Source: Arthrobacter sp. ISL-95 (GTDB taxonomy: Bacteria; Actinomycetota; Actinomycetes; Actinomycetales; Micrococcaceae). Taken from it: a DNA stretch of 64,000 nucleotides. The notes beneath the pieces are model-generated. The model was not told the DNA's origin. It saw only the letters and a program-made list of their open reading frames with translations, and did not search any database. The stretch lies in NCBI RefSeq assembly GCF_018613695.1, contig NZ_JAGGPR010000002.1, forward strand, positions 1 through 64,000, read 5' to 3'. This document shows, in pieces, positions 42,883 to 51,963 of the stretch (the first letter of the stretch is position 1; each line of letters opens with the position of its first letter). A program made the translations under genes and the position numbers.

Positions 42883-44268
42883 TTACGCTCGTGCGTGCTT
42901 CTTCCTGTCCGCAGGCTTCGCAGCGTCGCCCGCCCCAACAACCACCGACGCGCCCGTCCCCAACCCGCGGACCGTCCACCCGGCACTGCGCCAGGCCTCA
43001 GCGTCCAGTACGTTGCGAGCATCCAGCACCATCCGGCGTCGTACGAGTGCCCCCGCGACAACAGGTGAAAGTGAGACGTATTCGTCCCATTCGGTGAGCA
43101 GCAGCACCAGTTCGGCGCCTTCGAGGGCGCGTTTGGTGGAGGCTTCAAAGCGGATTTGCGGGTAGCGGATCCAGGCGTTGTTGATGGCTTTGGGGTCCGT
43201 GACGGTCACGTGAGCGCCGGCGTCGGCCAGCTGCTGGGCGACGTCCAGGGCGGGGGAGTCGCGGATGTCGTCGGTGTCCGGTTTGAACGCCGCGCCAAGG
43301 ATGGTCACCGTGCGGCCAGACAGGAAACCGCGGCACATCTCGCGGGCCACCTCCACGGCACGGGAACGCTGGTCCAGGTTCACCGAATCAACCAGAGCCA
43401 TCCACTCGTCTACCGATGGCACCGAAAGTTCGCGGGCCTGCGCACGGAAAGACCTGATGTCCTTAGGCAGGCATCCGCCGCCGAAACCGAGCCCGGCGTG
43501 CAGGTAACGGTTGCCGATGCGCGGATCCAAGCCCATCGCCTCGCTCAGTTCGCTCACGTCAGCACCCGACGCATCGCACAGCTCGGCCATCGCATTGATG
43601 AAGCTGACCTTCGTAGCCAGGAACGCGTTCGACGCCGACTTGATGAGTTCCGCCGTCGCAAAATTGCAGACCAGCCGTGGTATCCCGGCGCTGATCAGGG
43701 GCTCGTACGCCGCGTCCAGAACAGCAGTAATGGGCGCCCCTGCCGCAGCACCTTTGCCGCCGGGAACCCCGTAAACCAGACGATCCGGAACCAAAGAGTC
43801 CTTGACGGCTGTACCCTGCCGCAGGAACTCCGGGTTCCAGCCGAGCAGCACGTCCGAGCGTCGGGCGAGGATGGCGCGGAGTGTCTCCACCGTGCCTACC
43901 GGCACTGTCGATTTACCGACGACGGCGGCACCCTTGGCCAGATGCTGCAGGAGGCTCTTCGTGGCGCCCATCAGGTAGGAGAGATCGGCCGTGCCAGCGG
44001 TTTTGGACTGCGGGGTGCCCACGCATAGGAAGTGGACCTGGGCATCTGCTGCAGCCGCGAAGTCCGTGCTGAAGATGAGTCGGCCGGTGGTGCGGCCGTC
44101 TTTGAGGAGCTCATCCAGTCCCGGTTCGTGGAACGGCGCAATCGCCTTATTGAGCTGCTCAACTTTGGCGGAGTCGACGTCGATGCCCACCACGGTGTGG
44201 CCCATCGAAGCGAGCGTGGCGGCATGAACTGCGCCGAGGTAGCCGCAGCCGATCACGGAGATCTTCAT
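42883..44268 (-). CDS. UDP-glucose 6-dehydrogenase
   Basis: 461 aa. The N-terminal NAD-binding MKISVIGCGYLGAVHA, the middle domain with AELIKSASNAFLATK (Lys210, Asn214), and the catalytic Cys266 in GFGGGCLPKD are the UDP-glucose/GDP-mannose dehydrogenase signatures. It makes UDP-glucuronate for cell-envelope or capsular polysaccharide. ATG 44268 has AAAGGA upstream and overlaps the preceding glycosyltransferase stop by 4 nt, so the two are coupled. A C-terminal basic tail (DRKKHARA) extends beyond the usual end. Confidence 0.93.
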   Translation of the reverse strand: MKISVIGCGYLGAVHAATLASMGHTVVGIDVDSAKVEQLNKAIAPFHEPGLDELLKDGRTTGRLIFSTDFAAAADAQVHFLCVGTPQSKTAGTADLSYLMGATKSLLQHLAKGAAVVGKSTVPVGTVETLRAILARRSDVLLGWNPEFLRQGTAVKDSLVPDRLVYGVPGGKGAAAGAPITAVLDAAYEPLISAGIPRLVCNFATAELIKSASNAFLATKVSFINAMAELCDASGADVSELSEAMGLDPRIGNRYLHAGLGFGGGCLPKDIRSFRAQARELSVPSVDEWMALVDSVNLDQRSRAVEVAREMCRGFLSGRTVTILGAAFKPDTDDIRDSPALDVAQQLADAGAHVTVTDPKAINNAWIRYPQIRFEASTKRALEGAELVLLLTEWDEYVSLSPVVAGALVRRRMVLDARNVLDAEAWRSAGWTVRGLGTGASVVVGAGDAAKPADRKKHARA

Positions 44269-45434
44269 GAGAAGGGTCCTTTGCTTGAGGTGAATTCGCT
44301 GGGCCCGCTTGATCCGCTGGGTACACCGGCGATGACTTCGTTGTAGTGGCGGACCAGGTGTGAGCTGAGGACGGGCCACGTCCGGCCTTGGACCGAAGCG
44401 GTAGCTGCCGTTGCGAACGCGCGGCGCTTGGCGTCGTCTCCGATCAAGTCCTGAACGTAGCCGCGTAGTTGGCCGAGGTTCCCGGGCTCATACAACCAGC
44501 CCGTGCGCGAGTTTTCCACGAGGTCCAAGGGGCCGCCGCGGCCAGTAGCCACTACGGGAACGCCCGATGCCATGGCTTCCTGGATGGTTTGGCAGAAGGT
44601 CTCGAACTCGCCGGGATGGACGAAGAGGTCGAAGCCGGCGACTGCCTCCGCCAATGCATCCCCGCCAAGGAAGCCGGCGAAGTGGGCAGCCGGAAGGGCG
44701 CTTTGGAGGGCTTCCCGCTGCGGGCCATCGCCAACGATGACCAGCTTCGTGTTCGGCAAATCAGCCAGCACGGCGAGATCCTCAACCTGCTTCTCCACGG
44801 CAAGCCGGCCGACGTAGCCGATGATGCGGTGACCGCTCGGTGCCACTGAGCTGCGCCACGCCGTCGAACGCTTAGCCGGGTTGAACCGCGCGGTGTCCAC
44901 ACCACGCCGCCACATGTCAACGCGTAGGATGCCGCGTCCACGCAACTGGTTCAGCGCAAATGTTGACGGCACCAAGGTTCGGGTGGCCAGAAGATGGATG
45001 TTGTCCACGCGGTTCCAGGCCCAGTTCTCCAGGAACGGCACACCATAGCGGGCGGCGTAGCTGGGAACCTCGGTTTGGTAGATGGCCACAGTGGGGATGC
45101 CGAGCTGATGGGCGGCCTGCACGGCGCGCCAGCCGAGGACGAACGGGGAAGCGAGGTGCACGACGTCGGGGGAGAAATCGGCAAGGATTCGCTTGACCCG
45201 ATTCACACCACCCAACGCAACCCGCACATTCGTGTAACCGGCCAGCGGCACCGAAGGAAGCCGGTGCACATACGCACCCTTCTCGACGCTCGAAACATCA
45301 GTGTCCGACGTCGACGGCGCGATCACCATCACCTCATCCCCGCGCTCCTGCAGATGCTCCAGCACCCGCAGTATGGAGTGGGTTACCCCATTCATCAATG
45401 GCAGGAATGATTCGGCGACGATTGCGATCCTCAC
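44265..45434 (-). CDS. family 4 glycosyltransferase (MgtA-like mannosyltransferase)
   Basis: 389 aa, GT-B fold. The N-terminal RIAIVAESFLPLMNGVTHSI with the NGV motif, VDMWRRGVDTARFNP in the middle and the C-terminal EX7E motif HPGEFETFCQTIQEA match actinobacterial GDP-mannose-dependent alpha-mannosyltransferases that build mannolipids. GTG 45434 is chosen where homology begins. It forms an operon with UDP-glucose dehydrogenase; in some actinobacteria related enzymes attach mannose to a glucuronyl-diacylglycerol anchor, which would explain the pairing (inference). Confidence 0.88.
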   Translation of the reverse strand: MRIAIVAESFLPLMNGVTHSILRVLEHLQERGDEVMVIAPSTSDTDVSSVEKGAYVHRLPSVPLAGYTNVRVALGGVNRVKRILADFSPDVVHLASPFVLGWRAVQAAHQLGIPTVAIYQTEVPSYAARYGVPFLENWAWNRVDNIHLLATRTLVPSTFALNQLRGRGILRVDMWRRGVDTARFNPAKRSTAWRSSVAPSGHRIIGYVGRLAVEKQVEDLAVLADLPNTKLVIVGDGPQREALQSALPAAHFAGFLGGDALAEAVAGFDLFVHPGEFETFCQTIQEAMASGVPVVATGRGGPLDLVENSRTGWLYEPGNLGQLRGYVQDLIGDDAKRRAFATAATASVQGRTWPVLSSHLVRHYNEVIAGVPSGSSGPSEFTSSKGPFS

Positions 45435-45581
45435 GCTTACAACGGTGGTCGCGGCGGTTGGCTTGGCGGGTTCGAACGGGTGGCTTGTGGGGGAAGAGTT
45501 GGTTAACAGGTGGGTTGGGTTAACACAGGAGTAGGACTCAATGCTGGGAGTTTCCTGTGCGCGCTGTAGACTCCGCTCATC

Positions 45582-45598
45582 GACGCGACAGTCGCGTC
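45582..45598. promoter_or_regulatory. perfect 17-bp palindrome in leader of beta-propeller gene
   Basis: GACGCGAC-A-GTCGCGTC is a perfect 8-bp inverted repeat around one base, 19 bp before the ATG at 45617. It also lies in the divergent gap with the glycosyltransferase. Could be an operator, or if transcribed a hairpin next to the ribosome site. Confidence 0.6.
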
Positions 45599-45616
45599 TC
45601 AATTAATGGGGGTCCC

Positions 45617-47500
45617 ATGGGTTCTGTCGCGTTCGGATCAGCTGTGTCCGGGGCCAGAAGAAAATATCAAAGACTCACGACGACGGCCCTCGCCGTTGCC
45701 GGGATTCTTACTGCATCGCTGCTCATCAGTACGCCCGCGGTAGCCGACGTGGTCGTGGCCGACATACCAGTGGGAACGGCGCCTCGAGACCTGATCGTCG
45801 GCCAGTTCAGGGACGAAAAAATCTACGTTGTGACGGACTCCGGTCTGTCCATCATAGAAAAGGGCACCCACAGGGTCACCACTGTGGATGTAGGCGGAGT
45901 TCCTCAGGACGTCGCCATTCATCTGGGGCGGGTTTATGTGAGCGTTTCTACGGGTGCGGGCAAACCGGGAACAGTCGTGATGCTGAACTCTTTCACAGGT
46001 GAGATTGCTCAGACCTACCCAACAGGTGTGGATCCACGGCAAGTGGTGGCAAACGAGAGTAACGGTAAAATCTACGTCGCCTTCAAAACCGGAGTGATGG
46101 TGATGCAAGTCGGCTTGCCTGATGAAACGGTGCCACTACCGGAGACGCCAACAGACATGGCGTTCAGCCCGATCAACCACAACCTCTATGTTGCCAATGG
46201 CAACGCGGTGACGGTCATCGACAAGAATACCAACGCGACGACCTCTATTGACCTTGGTGCTTCGGTAACGAGAGTGGCCGCGAGCTATACAAGCAACAAC
46301 ACGACTTTTGCTACCACAGTGAGCCAAAATAAGTCCTCAATTGTGGCAATCAACGGGTTCACCAACGCTACTAGTACCGTGTACGAGACTTTTGGGACGC
46401 TCGGGGAAGTCCTGACGGACGGGAATTTCCGGCTCAACGTGGCCGCATCGAATGGCATGAACGGAAGTTCCGTCATGGTGTTCGATACCGATACCAAAAC
46501 AAAAATTGCGGAGGTGGGCACGAATGGTGAATCGGGCAAAATGGGCGGTCTCAGAGGCCAAAGCAGCGTTTACGTCCCAAACTTGGCCGGTGGCGTCACC
46601 ATCATTGACCATAACTATGCTTCAAGCACCGTTCGAACAGGGAACAATCCTGTAGCAGCCGCTGTGGACATGGACAATCGAAAAGCCTATGTCGCTAACA
46701 AAGGCAGCAACACGGTGACGGTCATCGACGCTAACATTCCGGCGCCCGTTAAGAATGACTTCAATGGCGATCGAAAAACTGACGTACTGGCACGGGATGC
46801 CGCGGGCCGGCTTTGGCTGTATCCCGGAAACGGTGCAGGCGGCTGGCTGCCGAAGGTTCAAGTGGGCTCAGGCTGGAATGTCATGACGGCTTTGATCGCC
46901 CCAGGTGACTTCAACGGGGACGGAACCTCGGATGTGCTCGCCCGCGATAGTGCAGGTACCCTCTGGCTGTATCCGGGGAACGGCACGGGCGGCTGGTTTC
47001 CCCGCAAGCAGGTGGGCGCCGGATGGTCTGTCATGACCGCCATTACTGCTGCCAGCGACTTTAACGGTGACGGAAAGGTTGATGTCCTGGCCCGGGATGG
47101 TTCCGGGCTCTTGTGGCTGTACCCGGGCAATGGTTCAGGCGGTTGGTTGTCACGCGTTCAGGTGGGCTCTGGCTGGACGGGTATGTCCGGAATCATGGGC
47201 GTCGGCGACTTCAATGGCGACGGTACGGCTGACGTGGCCTCCCGAGACGGTGCCGGGACGCTCTGGCTCTATCCCGGGAACGGATTCGGTGGATGGTTGG
47301 CCCCCCGCAAGACCGGCTCAGGGTGGAACGTCATGAACACCTTGGTGGGACCGGGTGACTTCAGCGGCGACGGCAAAGCTGACATTCTGGCCAGGGATTC
47401 CGCCGGGGTCCTCTGGTTGTACTCCGGCAGTGGCGGCCCAGCTTGGCCTATCCCGACGAAAATCGGCCAGGGCTGGGAAGGCATGACTGTCATTTTGTAA
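45617..47500 (+). CDS. secreted beta-propeller protein with FG-GAP repeats
   Basis: A 627-aa exported protein with a long signal peptide (LTTTALAVAGILTASLLISTPAVA). A YncE/YVTN-type seven-bladed propeller at about 45-370 follows (repeats such as YVTDSGLSIIEKG, VYVSVSTGAGKPG). Five ~50-residue FG-GAP/VCBS-like repeats come next, each with a D-F-N-G-D-G calcium loop followed by DVLARD and LWLYPGNG. It has no sortase motif and probably acts outside the cell as an adhesion or polymer-binding protein. ATG 45617 has GGGGGTCCC upstream; an upstream in-frame ATG at 45557 precedes the palindrome. Confidence 0.85.
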   Translation: MGSVAFGSAVSGARRKYQRLTTTALAVAGILTASLLISTPAVADVVVADIPVGTAPRDLIVGQFRDEKIYVVTDSGLSIIEKGTHRVTTVDVGGVPQDVAIHLGRVYVSVSTGAGKPGTVVMLNSFTGEIAQTYPTGVDPRQVVANESNGKIYVAFKTGVMVMQVGLPDETVPLPETPTDMAFSPINHNLYVANGNAVTVIDKNTNATTSIDLGASVTRVAASYTSNNTTFATTVSQNKSSIVAINGFTNATSTVYETFGTLGEVLTDGNFRLNVAASNGMNGSSVMVFDTDTKTKIAEVGTNGESGKMGGLRGQSSVYVPNLAGGVTIIDHNYASSTVRTGNNPVAAAVDMDNRKAYVANKGSNTVTVIDANIPAPVKNDFNGDRKTDVLARDAAGRLWLYPGNGAGGWLPKVQVGSGWNVMTALIAPGDFNGDGTSDVLARDSAGTLWLYPGNGTGGWFPRKQVGAGWSVMTAITAASDFNGDGKVDVLARDGSGLLWLYPGNGSGGWLSRVQVGSGWTGMSGIMGVGDFNGDGTADVASRDGAGTLWLYPGNGFGGWLAPRKTGSGWNVMNTLVGPGDFSGDGKADILARDSAGVLWLYSGSGGPAWPIPTKIGQGWEGMTVIL

Positions 47501-47725
47501 CCCATACTGTGTCGCGGCAAGAGCGGAGGATCTGCATATCTTGCCGCGACACCGGTGGCGCGGGGACATTGTGATGACGGTGATTAGCCAGCATTATTAC
47601 GCACTTCTTGTTTGCACAGCCGCACTACGGGCCGCGCACTGTTACCTTTTGACTTGGCATGCCTCAGAAAGCTCGGCACTCAGGCCCTTTCCAGAGTTCT
47701 GGCATCGCTTCAAAAAGGGGACATT

Positions 47726-48388
47726 TTGAAAAAAACACTCGCACTAGTTGTGCTCTCCGGACTTTTGCTGACCGGTTGCGCCACCAAGCAGGCCTCAAAC
47801 CAGACGCCTGCGACGGCGGCTGCATCTCCGGTAGCTGAGCGGACTGTCGAAGTGCCGGACGTCGTCGGACTCACCCTCGACAAGGCCACGGACCAGCTCA
47901 AGGACCTCGGTCTCAAGGTCGAGGCCAAAGACGTAAATGATGACAAGTCAATCATCGTCCAGAAGAACTGGCAGGTGGTCAGTGCAGATCCTGTCGGCAA
48001 GACCAAGGTGGCCGAGGGATCAACCATAAAGCTTGGGGTCAAGCATCTCACTGACGAGACCGCGACCCCGACGCCCACTCCGGCCCCGACGCAGGCACCG
48101 GTTCCGTTGGTGGCACCCGTGGCTCCAGCAGCTCCGGTCGTGGAGGCACCACCAGTGGTGGCGCCTGTTGCTCCGCCGGTTGTGGAAGCGCCACCGGCTC
48201 CCGCGGCGCCAGTTGCACCCGTCGCGCCGGCGCCTCCGGTTGTGGCACCGCCAGCGGCACCCGCAGCTGTCTACTACGCCAACTGCGCAGCTGTTAAAGC
48301 CGCTGGTGCAGCCCCGATTCACATCAGCCAACCCGGATATGGGCGTCACCTTGATAAGGATGGCGACGGCTGGGGCTGCGACAAGTAA
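47726..48388 (+). CDS. PASTA/Excalibur lipoprotein with TTG start
   Basis: A 220-aa lipoprotein. Signal and lipobox MKKTLALVVLSGLLLTGC are followed by a PASTA domain at about 38-100 (VEVPDVVGLTLDKATDQL). A long Pro/Ala/Val stalk and a C-terminal Excalibur calcium-binding domain follow (YYANCAAVKAAGAAPI, DKDGDGWGCDK). PASTA domains bind muropeptides and Excalibur binds Ca2+. TTG 47726 with AAGGGGAC upstream is the only start that gives a correct signal peptide, and an ATG-only scan would miss it. Probably a cell-wall surface protein. Confidence 0.88.
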   Translation: MKKTLALVVLSGLLLTGCATKQASNQTPATAAASPVAERTVEVPDVVGLTLDKATDQLKDLGLKVEAKDVNDDKSIIVQKNWQVVSADPVGKTKVAEGSTIKLGVKHLTDETATPTPTPAPTQAPVPLVAPVAPAAPVVEAPPVVAPVAPPVVEAPPAPAAPVAPVAPAPPVVAPPAAPAAVYYANCAAVKAAGAAPIHISQPGYGRHLDKDGDGWGCDK

Positions 48389-48407
48389 AGCTCCATAGCA
48401 GGTCTTA

Positions 48408-48440
48408 GCAATGGCCACTCCGTTTCGGGGTGGCCATTGC
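48408..48440. terminator. hairpin between convergent genes
   Basis: GCAATGGCCAC (48408-48418) pairs perfectly with GTGGCCATTGC (48430-48440). There is no clear T-run, but the site between two convergent genes fits a bidirectional terminator. Confidence 0.65.
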
Positions 48441-48469
48441 CATGCTCGTAAGCCGAACAGTGCTGCGAG

Positions 48470-48910
48470 TTACTCGCCGACTGTAGTCTCCCGCGCTCGC
48501 TTCAAATCCTTTCGCAATCCCCGGTTGTCCGCTCGCAGCTCCCGGTTATCGTCAGCCAACCCACGGTTGTCCTCCGTCAGCCCCCGGTTCTCCGCTTCCA
48601 GTTCCAAGACCAGTTTCACCCCGGCCAGGTTCAGCCCTTCATCCAAAAGCACCCCGATCCGGCGCAGTGTCTCGAGGTCGTTTTCGCTGTAGCGGCGGGT
48701 CCCACCGTCGGTCCGGCCGGGGGTGAGCAGGCCTTTGCGCTCGTACTGCCGGATGTTCTGCTGCCCTGTGCCCACGAGCTCAGCAGCAACCGAGATCGCA
48801 TAAACCCCGCGCGAGCCAGCCGGCCCCGCGCCTGGGGTGCCGTCCGCGCCGGAAGACGCCAGGCCGCCGTCGTACTCTTCAGCGGCAGTCCCGCCGTCCG
48901 AACCCGCCAT
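48470..48910 (-). CDS. MerR-family regulator, HspR-like
   Basis: A 146-aa MerR-type regulator. A disordered Gly/Ala-rich N-terminus precedes the winged HTH ([20 protein letters not shown] and the wing [17 protein letters not shown]), as in HspR. The C-terminus is a coiled coil of heptads DNRGLxx/DNRELxx. It is divergent from an Hsp20 gene followed by a DnaJ-like gene, so it probably represses them until heat stress. HspR normally sits with dnaK; here it has moved to small heat-shock genes. Confidence 0.87.
   Translation of the reverse strand: MAGSDGGTAAEEYDGGLASSGADGTPGAGPAGSRGVYAISVAAELVGTGQQNIRQYERKGLLTPGRTDGGTRRYSENDLETLRRIGVLLDEGLNLAGVKLVLELEAENRGLTEDNRGLADDNRELRADNRGLRKDLKRARETTVGE
48520..48603 (-). 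repeat. four tandem 21-bp units coding HspR coiled coil
   Basis: Units at 48520-48540, 48541-48561, 48562-48582 and 48583-48603 share CCCGGTT-type starts and encode one heptad each ([28 protein letters not shown]). The tandem structure suggests the coil length changes by slippage. Confidence 0.85.
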
Positions 48911-48943
48911 GCAAACCTCTCCAAAAATCTTCCGGAAAACTAC

Positions 48944-48973
48944 TTGCATCCACTCTCTCACCAGTGCTATAAA
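48944..48973 (+). promoter_or_regulatory. hsp20 promoter
   Basis: TTGCAT (48944-48949) and TATAAA (48968-48973) are 18 bp apart in the 153-bp region between the HspR-like and Hsp20 genes. A degenerate half-site CTTGCATCCACTC overlaps the -35 and could be an HAIR-type operator half (CTTGAGT...ACTCAAG). The leader to the ATG is about 85 nt. Confidence 0.6.
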
Positions 48974-49063
48974 AAATCTATACCAGCCATTACAGATCAA
49001 GCGGTTCAGGAAGGCTGGTACGAACAACAGAATCAGCATCAAAACCAAAGGAGTGAGAACCAA

Positions 49064-49486
49064 ATGCTGATGCGCACTGACCCGTTCCGCGAATTCGACA
49101 GGCTCGCCCAACAGGTTTTTGGCACAACAGCACGCCCGGCCGGAATGCCGATGGATGCATGGCAGGAGGACGGACAATTTGTTGTTGCCTTCGATCTGCC
49201 AGGGGTGGATCCGCAGACCGTTGACCTCGACGTCGAGCGCAATGTCCTCACCGTAAAGGCAGAACGCAAGTCGCCCGCGGGCGAGAACACCGAGATGATC
49301 GCGGCCGAGCGCCCACAGGGCGTCTTCAGCCGCCAGCTCATCCTCGGTGACACCCTGGATACCGACGGCGTCCAAGCCAGCTACGACGCCGGGGTGCTTA
49401 CACTCCGCATCCCCGTCGCCGAGAAGGCCAAGCCGCGGCGCATCGAGATCCAATCCAGCGGGCAGAGGCAGGAAATCAACGCCTAG
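49064..49486 (+). CDS. small heat-shock protein Hsp20 (alpha-crystallin family)
   Basis: A 140-aa small heat-shock protein with a short N-terminal arm ([20 protein letters not shown]). The alpha-crystallin domain spans about 38-125 ([20 protein letters not shown] and [17 protein letters not shown]); the family's A-x-x-x-G-V-L-T-L-x-I-P motif is at about 108-118. AAAGGAGTGAG precedes the ATG. It holds unfolded proteins under stress. Divergent HspR-like repressor upstream. Confidence 0.94.
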   Translation: MLMRTDPFREFDRLAQQVFGTTARPAGMPMDAWQEDGQFVVAFDLPGVDPQTVDLDVERNVLTVKAERKSPAGENTEMIAAERPQGVFSRQLILGDTLDTDGVQASYDAGVLTLRIPVAEKAKPRRIEIQSSGQRQEINA

Positions 49487-49653
49487 TCCCCGTCCGCCCT
49501 GCCGGAAGGCTCACCCGGGGGTGGCCAACCGGCGGGGCGTCAGCCGGGAACAACGGAGGCGGCCGCATCGGAATAGTTGGGCGCAGGCTTCGCGCCACGT
49601 CACAGCGTTTCTTAGCGCACATGAAAGCGACCCCCGCCCGTCGTCTCCCGATT

Positions 49654-49682
49654 GATGGCCCCCGGCTCAGCCGGGGGCCATC
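49654..49682. terminator. very stable hairpin between Hsp20 and DnaJ-like genes
   Basis: GATGGCCCCCGGC-TCA-GCCGGGGGCCATC is a perfect 13-bp stem with a 3-nt loop and lacks a T-run. It ends 30 nt before the DnaJ-like start, so it could terminate hsp20 transcription or mask dnaJ translation at low temperature. Confidence 0.7.
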
Positions 49683-49712
49683 CCCAATCCGCAGCAGGAA
49701 CCGGAACCAGAA

Positions 49713-50093
49713 GTGAGCACCCAACCCGACCACTACGCCACTCTTCACGTGTCGCCGGACGCGACGGCCCGTGAGATCACCCGCGCCTACCGCACGCTGC
49801 TTCGGACCCATCACCCGGACACACACCAAAGGGTCGACGACGGCGACACCACCTCCGCAGCCGACCTCCAGAAACTGCACGCCATCATGCAGGCGTACGT
49901 CGTTTTGTCGGACCCGAGGAAGCGGGCGGCTTACGATCGTGCGCGAAGGGCGCCAGCGGGGGCGGGCGGAACGCCGGTTAAAGTGCGCTTCCATAGGACC
50001 GGGTCCGCACCTCCACAACGCGAGCAGGCCCCGCTTTCGTTTGGACCCGCCCGATGGGAACCTTCGCCCCTAAGAAACCCAAGGAGTCATTGA
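49713..50093 (+). CDS. DnaJ-domain protein
   Basis: A 126-aa protein. The J domain at 6-77 includes the HPD signature (LRTHHPDTHQ, HPD at 34-36). HYATLHVSPDATAREITRAY and DPRKRAAYDRARR are typical J-domain ends. The C-terminus is short and lacks the Gly/Phe and zinc-finger parts of full DnaJ, so it probably recruits DnaK to a specific site or client. The stop overlaps the next start (TGATG). Confidence 0.88.
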   Translation: MSTQPDHYATLHVSPDATAREITRAYRTLLRTHHPDTHQRVDDGDTTSAADLQKLHAIMQAYVVLSDPRKRAAYDRARRAPAGAGGTPVKVRFHRTGSAPPQREQAPLSFGPARWEPSPLRNPRSH

Positions 50094-50470
50094 TGAGCGC
50101 TTGGCGCCCCTATGACGGCCACATCATTCCCGCGTTCTACGAGCGGTTCGAGAAACGCTGGGGGAGAGGGACAGCCCCGTTCCTGGACCCCGAAGTTCAC
50201 GAACAACCCCTGCCCCGCGCCCAGTGGATCAACCCGGACACGGGGGCCGCGGTAGCCGTCGTGCCGATTTGGACCGATGACCCCGAGCACCGCTCTTTCG
50301 GCGTGTTCTACCTTCCACCCGCCGGCGATATTTGGATGCTCCGCCCAGGACCAACCACCTTCACCGAACCCGGCGTAGGAGCCAGCGGTGAGCAGGTGAC
50401 CCTGCGCAACGATGCGTTCAAGAAGGCCGTCAACCACGCCAGGGAGTTCATCTACGGTCCGCAGCTTTGA
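50093..50470 (+). CDS. hypothetical protein
   Basis: A 125-aa soluble protein (MSAWRPYDGHIIPAFYERFE) coupled to the DnaJ-like gene by a TGATG overlap, with AAGGAG upstream. It has several Pro/aromatic patches (VFYLPPAGDIWMLRPGPTTF) and no membrane segment. As the third gene of a heat-shock group it may be a DnaJ partner. No family recognised. Confidence 0.75.
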   Translation: MSAWRPYDGHIIPAFYERFEKRWGRGTAPFLDPEVHEQPLPRAQWINPDTGAAVAVVPIWTDDPEHRSFGVFYLPPAGDIWMLRPGPTTFTEPGVGASGEQVTLRNDAFKKAVNHAREFIYGPQL

Positions 50471-50561
50471 CGCTCCTCGGCGCAGGTGCAAAGCGGACTG
50501 ATCCTGTCCTCAAGCAGTCGTAGGCTGAAACCCACGGAACCCACCTGTAGAGGACACGAAC

Positions 50562-51599
50562 ATGACCGCGGCAGACCCGAGCATCAGTACAGTCCCCACC
50601 GGCTACTCCAGCGTCAGCCCGTGGCTCATCACAAGGGACACCAACGCCCTCTTCGAATTCATCACAGCAGCGTTCGGCGCTGAGGAGATTGACCGCGTTG
50701 TGGGCGCAGACGGCACTATCGGGCACGCGGAAGCGCGGATCGGCGAGTCAGTAGTCCTCGCCTTCGACACCCGACCGCATTGGCCCGCCACGCCGTCGTA
50801 CCTCCGCGTCTACACCCACGACGCCGATGCCGCCTTCCACGACGCCCTCGCCGCGGGTGCCACCACGGTTTCGGTCCTCGATAACAGCGCCTGGGGTGAC
50901 CGCGGCGCCCGCATCCAGGACCCGCTGGGAAACGTCTGGTGGATCATGTCGCACATGGAAGACGTCTCCGACGACGAAGCCGCCATCCGCTGGCAAGCGC
51001 CCGAATACGCGGCTGGGATGGACTATGCCGTTGAATCCCTTCACCGGCACATGACAGGTCAGCCGGATGCGCCGGTCCCGGACGCGGTCAAGGCGATGGC
51101 ACCGCTTGTCCGCACCGACGGAGTAAGTGCCGTCCCGGCAGGGTACCGATCAGTGGAACCGTGGATCATCTCGCGCAGCACTCCCGAGCTCTTCGACTTC
51201 ATCACCGCTGCTTTCGGTGGTCAGGAAGCGTTCCGCGTCCCCATGGAGAATGGGTCGATCGGGCATGCGGAGGCAAAAATCGGCGATTCCAACATCCTCG
51301 CCTTCGACTCCCGCCCGGACTGGCCTCCCATGCCTGCCTTCCTCCGCGTGTACGTCGACGACGGCAATGCCACCTTCGCTGCCGCGCTCGCCGCGGGTGC
51401 TACGGCGGTCACTGACATGACGGAGATGTTCTGGGGTGAAAAAGTAGGCCGGGTCCGGGATCCGTTGGGTAATCTCTGGTGGATCCATTGCCGGGTTGCA
51501 GAGCCCAGCGCGGAAGAGGCGTACGCGCGGATGGGCGATCCGAAGTTCGTGGAGGCCATGGAATACGTGTCGGGCGTGGACTTCTTCGCGAGGGGGTAG
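50562..51599 (+). CDS. tandem VOC (PhnB-like) protein
   Basis: 345 aa made of two homologous PhnB/glyoxalase-like halves (about 8-150 and 185-335). The halves share FDFITAAFGxEE/FEFITAAFGAEE, IGHAEARIG/IGHAEAKIG, LAFDTRPHWP/LAFDSRPDWP and RIQDPLGNVWWI/RVRDPLGNLWWI. The internal duplication gives a full two-module VOC fold within one chain. Substrate unknown. A terminator-like hairpin follows at 51671-51712. Confidence 0.9.
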   Translation: MTAADPSISTVPTGYSSVSPWLITRDTNALFEFITAAFGAEEIDRVVGADGTIGHAEARIGESVVLAFDTRPHWPATPSYLRVYTHDADAAFHDALAAGATTVSVLDNSAWGDRGARIQDPLGNVWWIMSHMEDVSDDEAAIRWQAPEYAAGMDYAVESLHRHMTGQPDAPVPDAVKAMAPLVRTDGVSAVPAGYRSVEPWIISRSTPELFDFITAAFGGQEAFRVPMENGSIGHAEAKIGDSNILAFDSRPDWPPMPAFLRVYVDDGNATFAAALAAGATAVTDMTEMFWGEKVGRVRDPLGNLWWIHCRVAEPSAEEAYARMGDPKFVEAMEYVSGVDFFARG

Positions 51600-51963
51600 C
51601 TCTCCACTTTATGTGGATTCAAAGTGCTGAGATCTGGCCCCTCGGCGAGGGGAGAAGCACAAAAAGAAGGCTGGTGCAGCCTATGGAACGAATCCCAAGG
51701 CGGCTGCACCAGCTGCTAGTACGACTTTCTGTTTATGAGTTGTGACACCTATTCATTGGCCGCTCCTAGTTCCCGGCTTCGATTGTTTCCGGGCTTTTCA
51801 AAGTTTGCGCAGGCGGGGAGGAGCTGAGGTGGTCATTGAGGGCTCCGTCCCCGGGAGAACACCTCCAATTTTACGGCGGCCCATAGGAAAAAGCGCTGGA
51901 ATTCGCGGTATTTCAGGGGCGCCTGCCGGGGGAGTGCGGCGCATCGTGGCACGATAGATCACG
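51600..51963. other. intergenic region with terminator-like hairpin
   Basis: 364 bp without a supported gene. CTGGTGCAGCC (51671-51681) pairs perfectly with GGCTGCACCAG (51702-51712) across a 20-nt loop and probably ends the VOC transcript. The rest must hold the promoter of the following membrane-protein gene, but no clear -35/-10 pair was seen. Confidence 0.55.

Noticed and set aside
51742..51957. 71-codon ORF before the DUF6350 gene
   Set aside because: Arg/Gly/Pro-rich with no ribosome site or family match; reads as non-coding.
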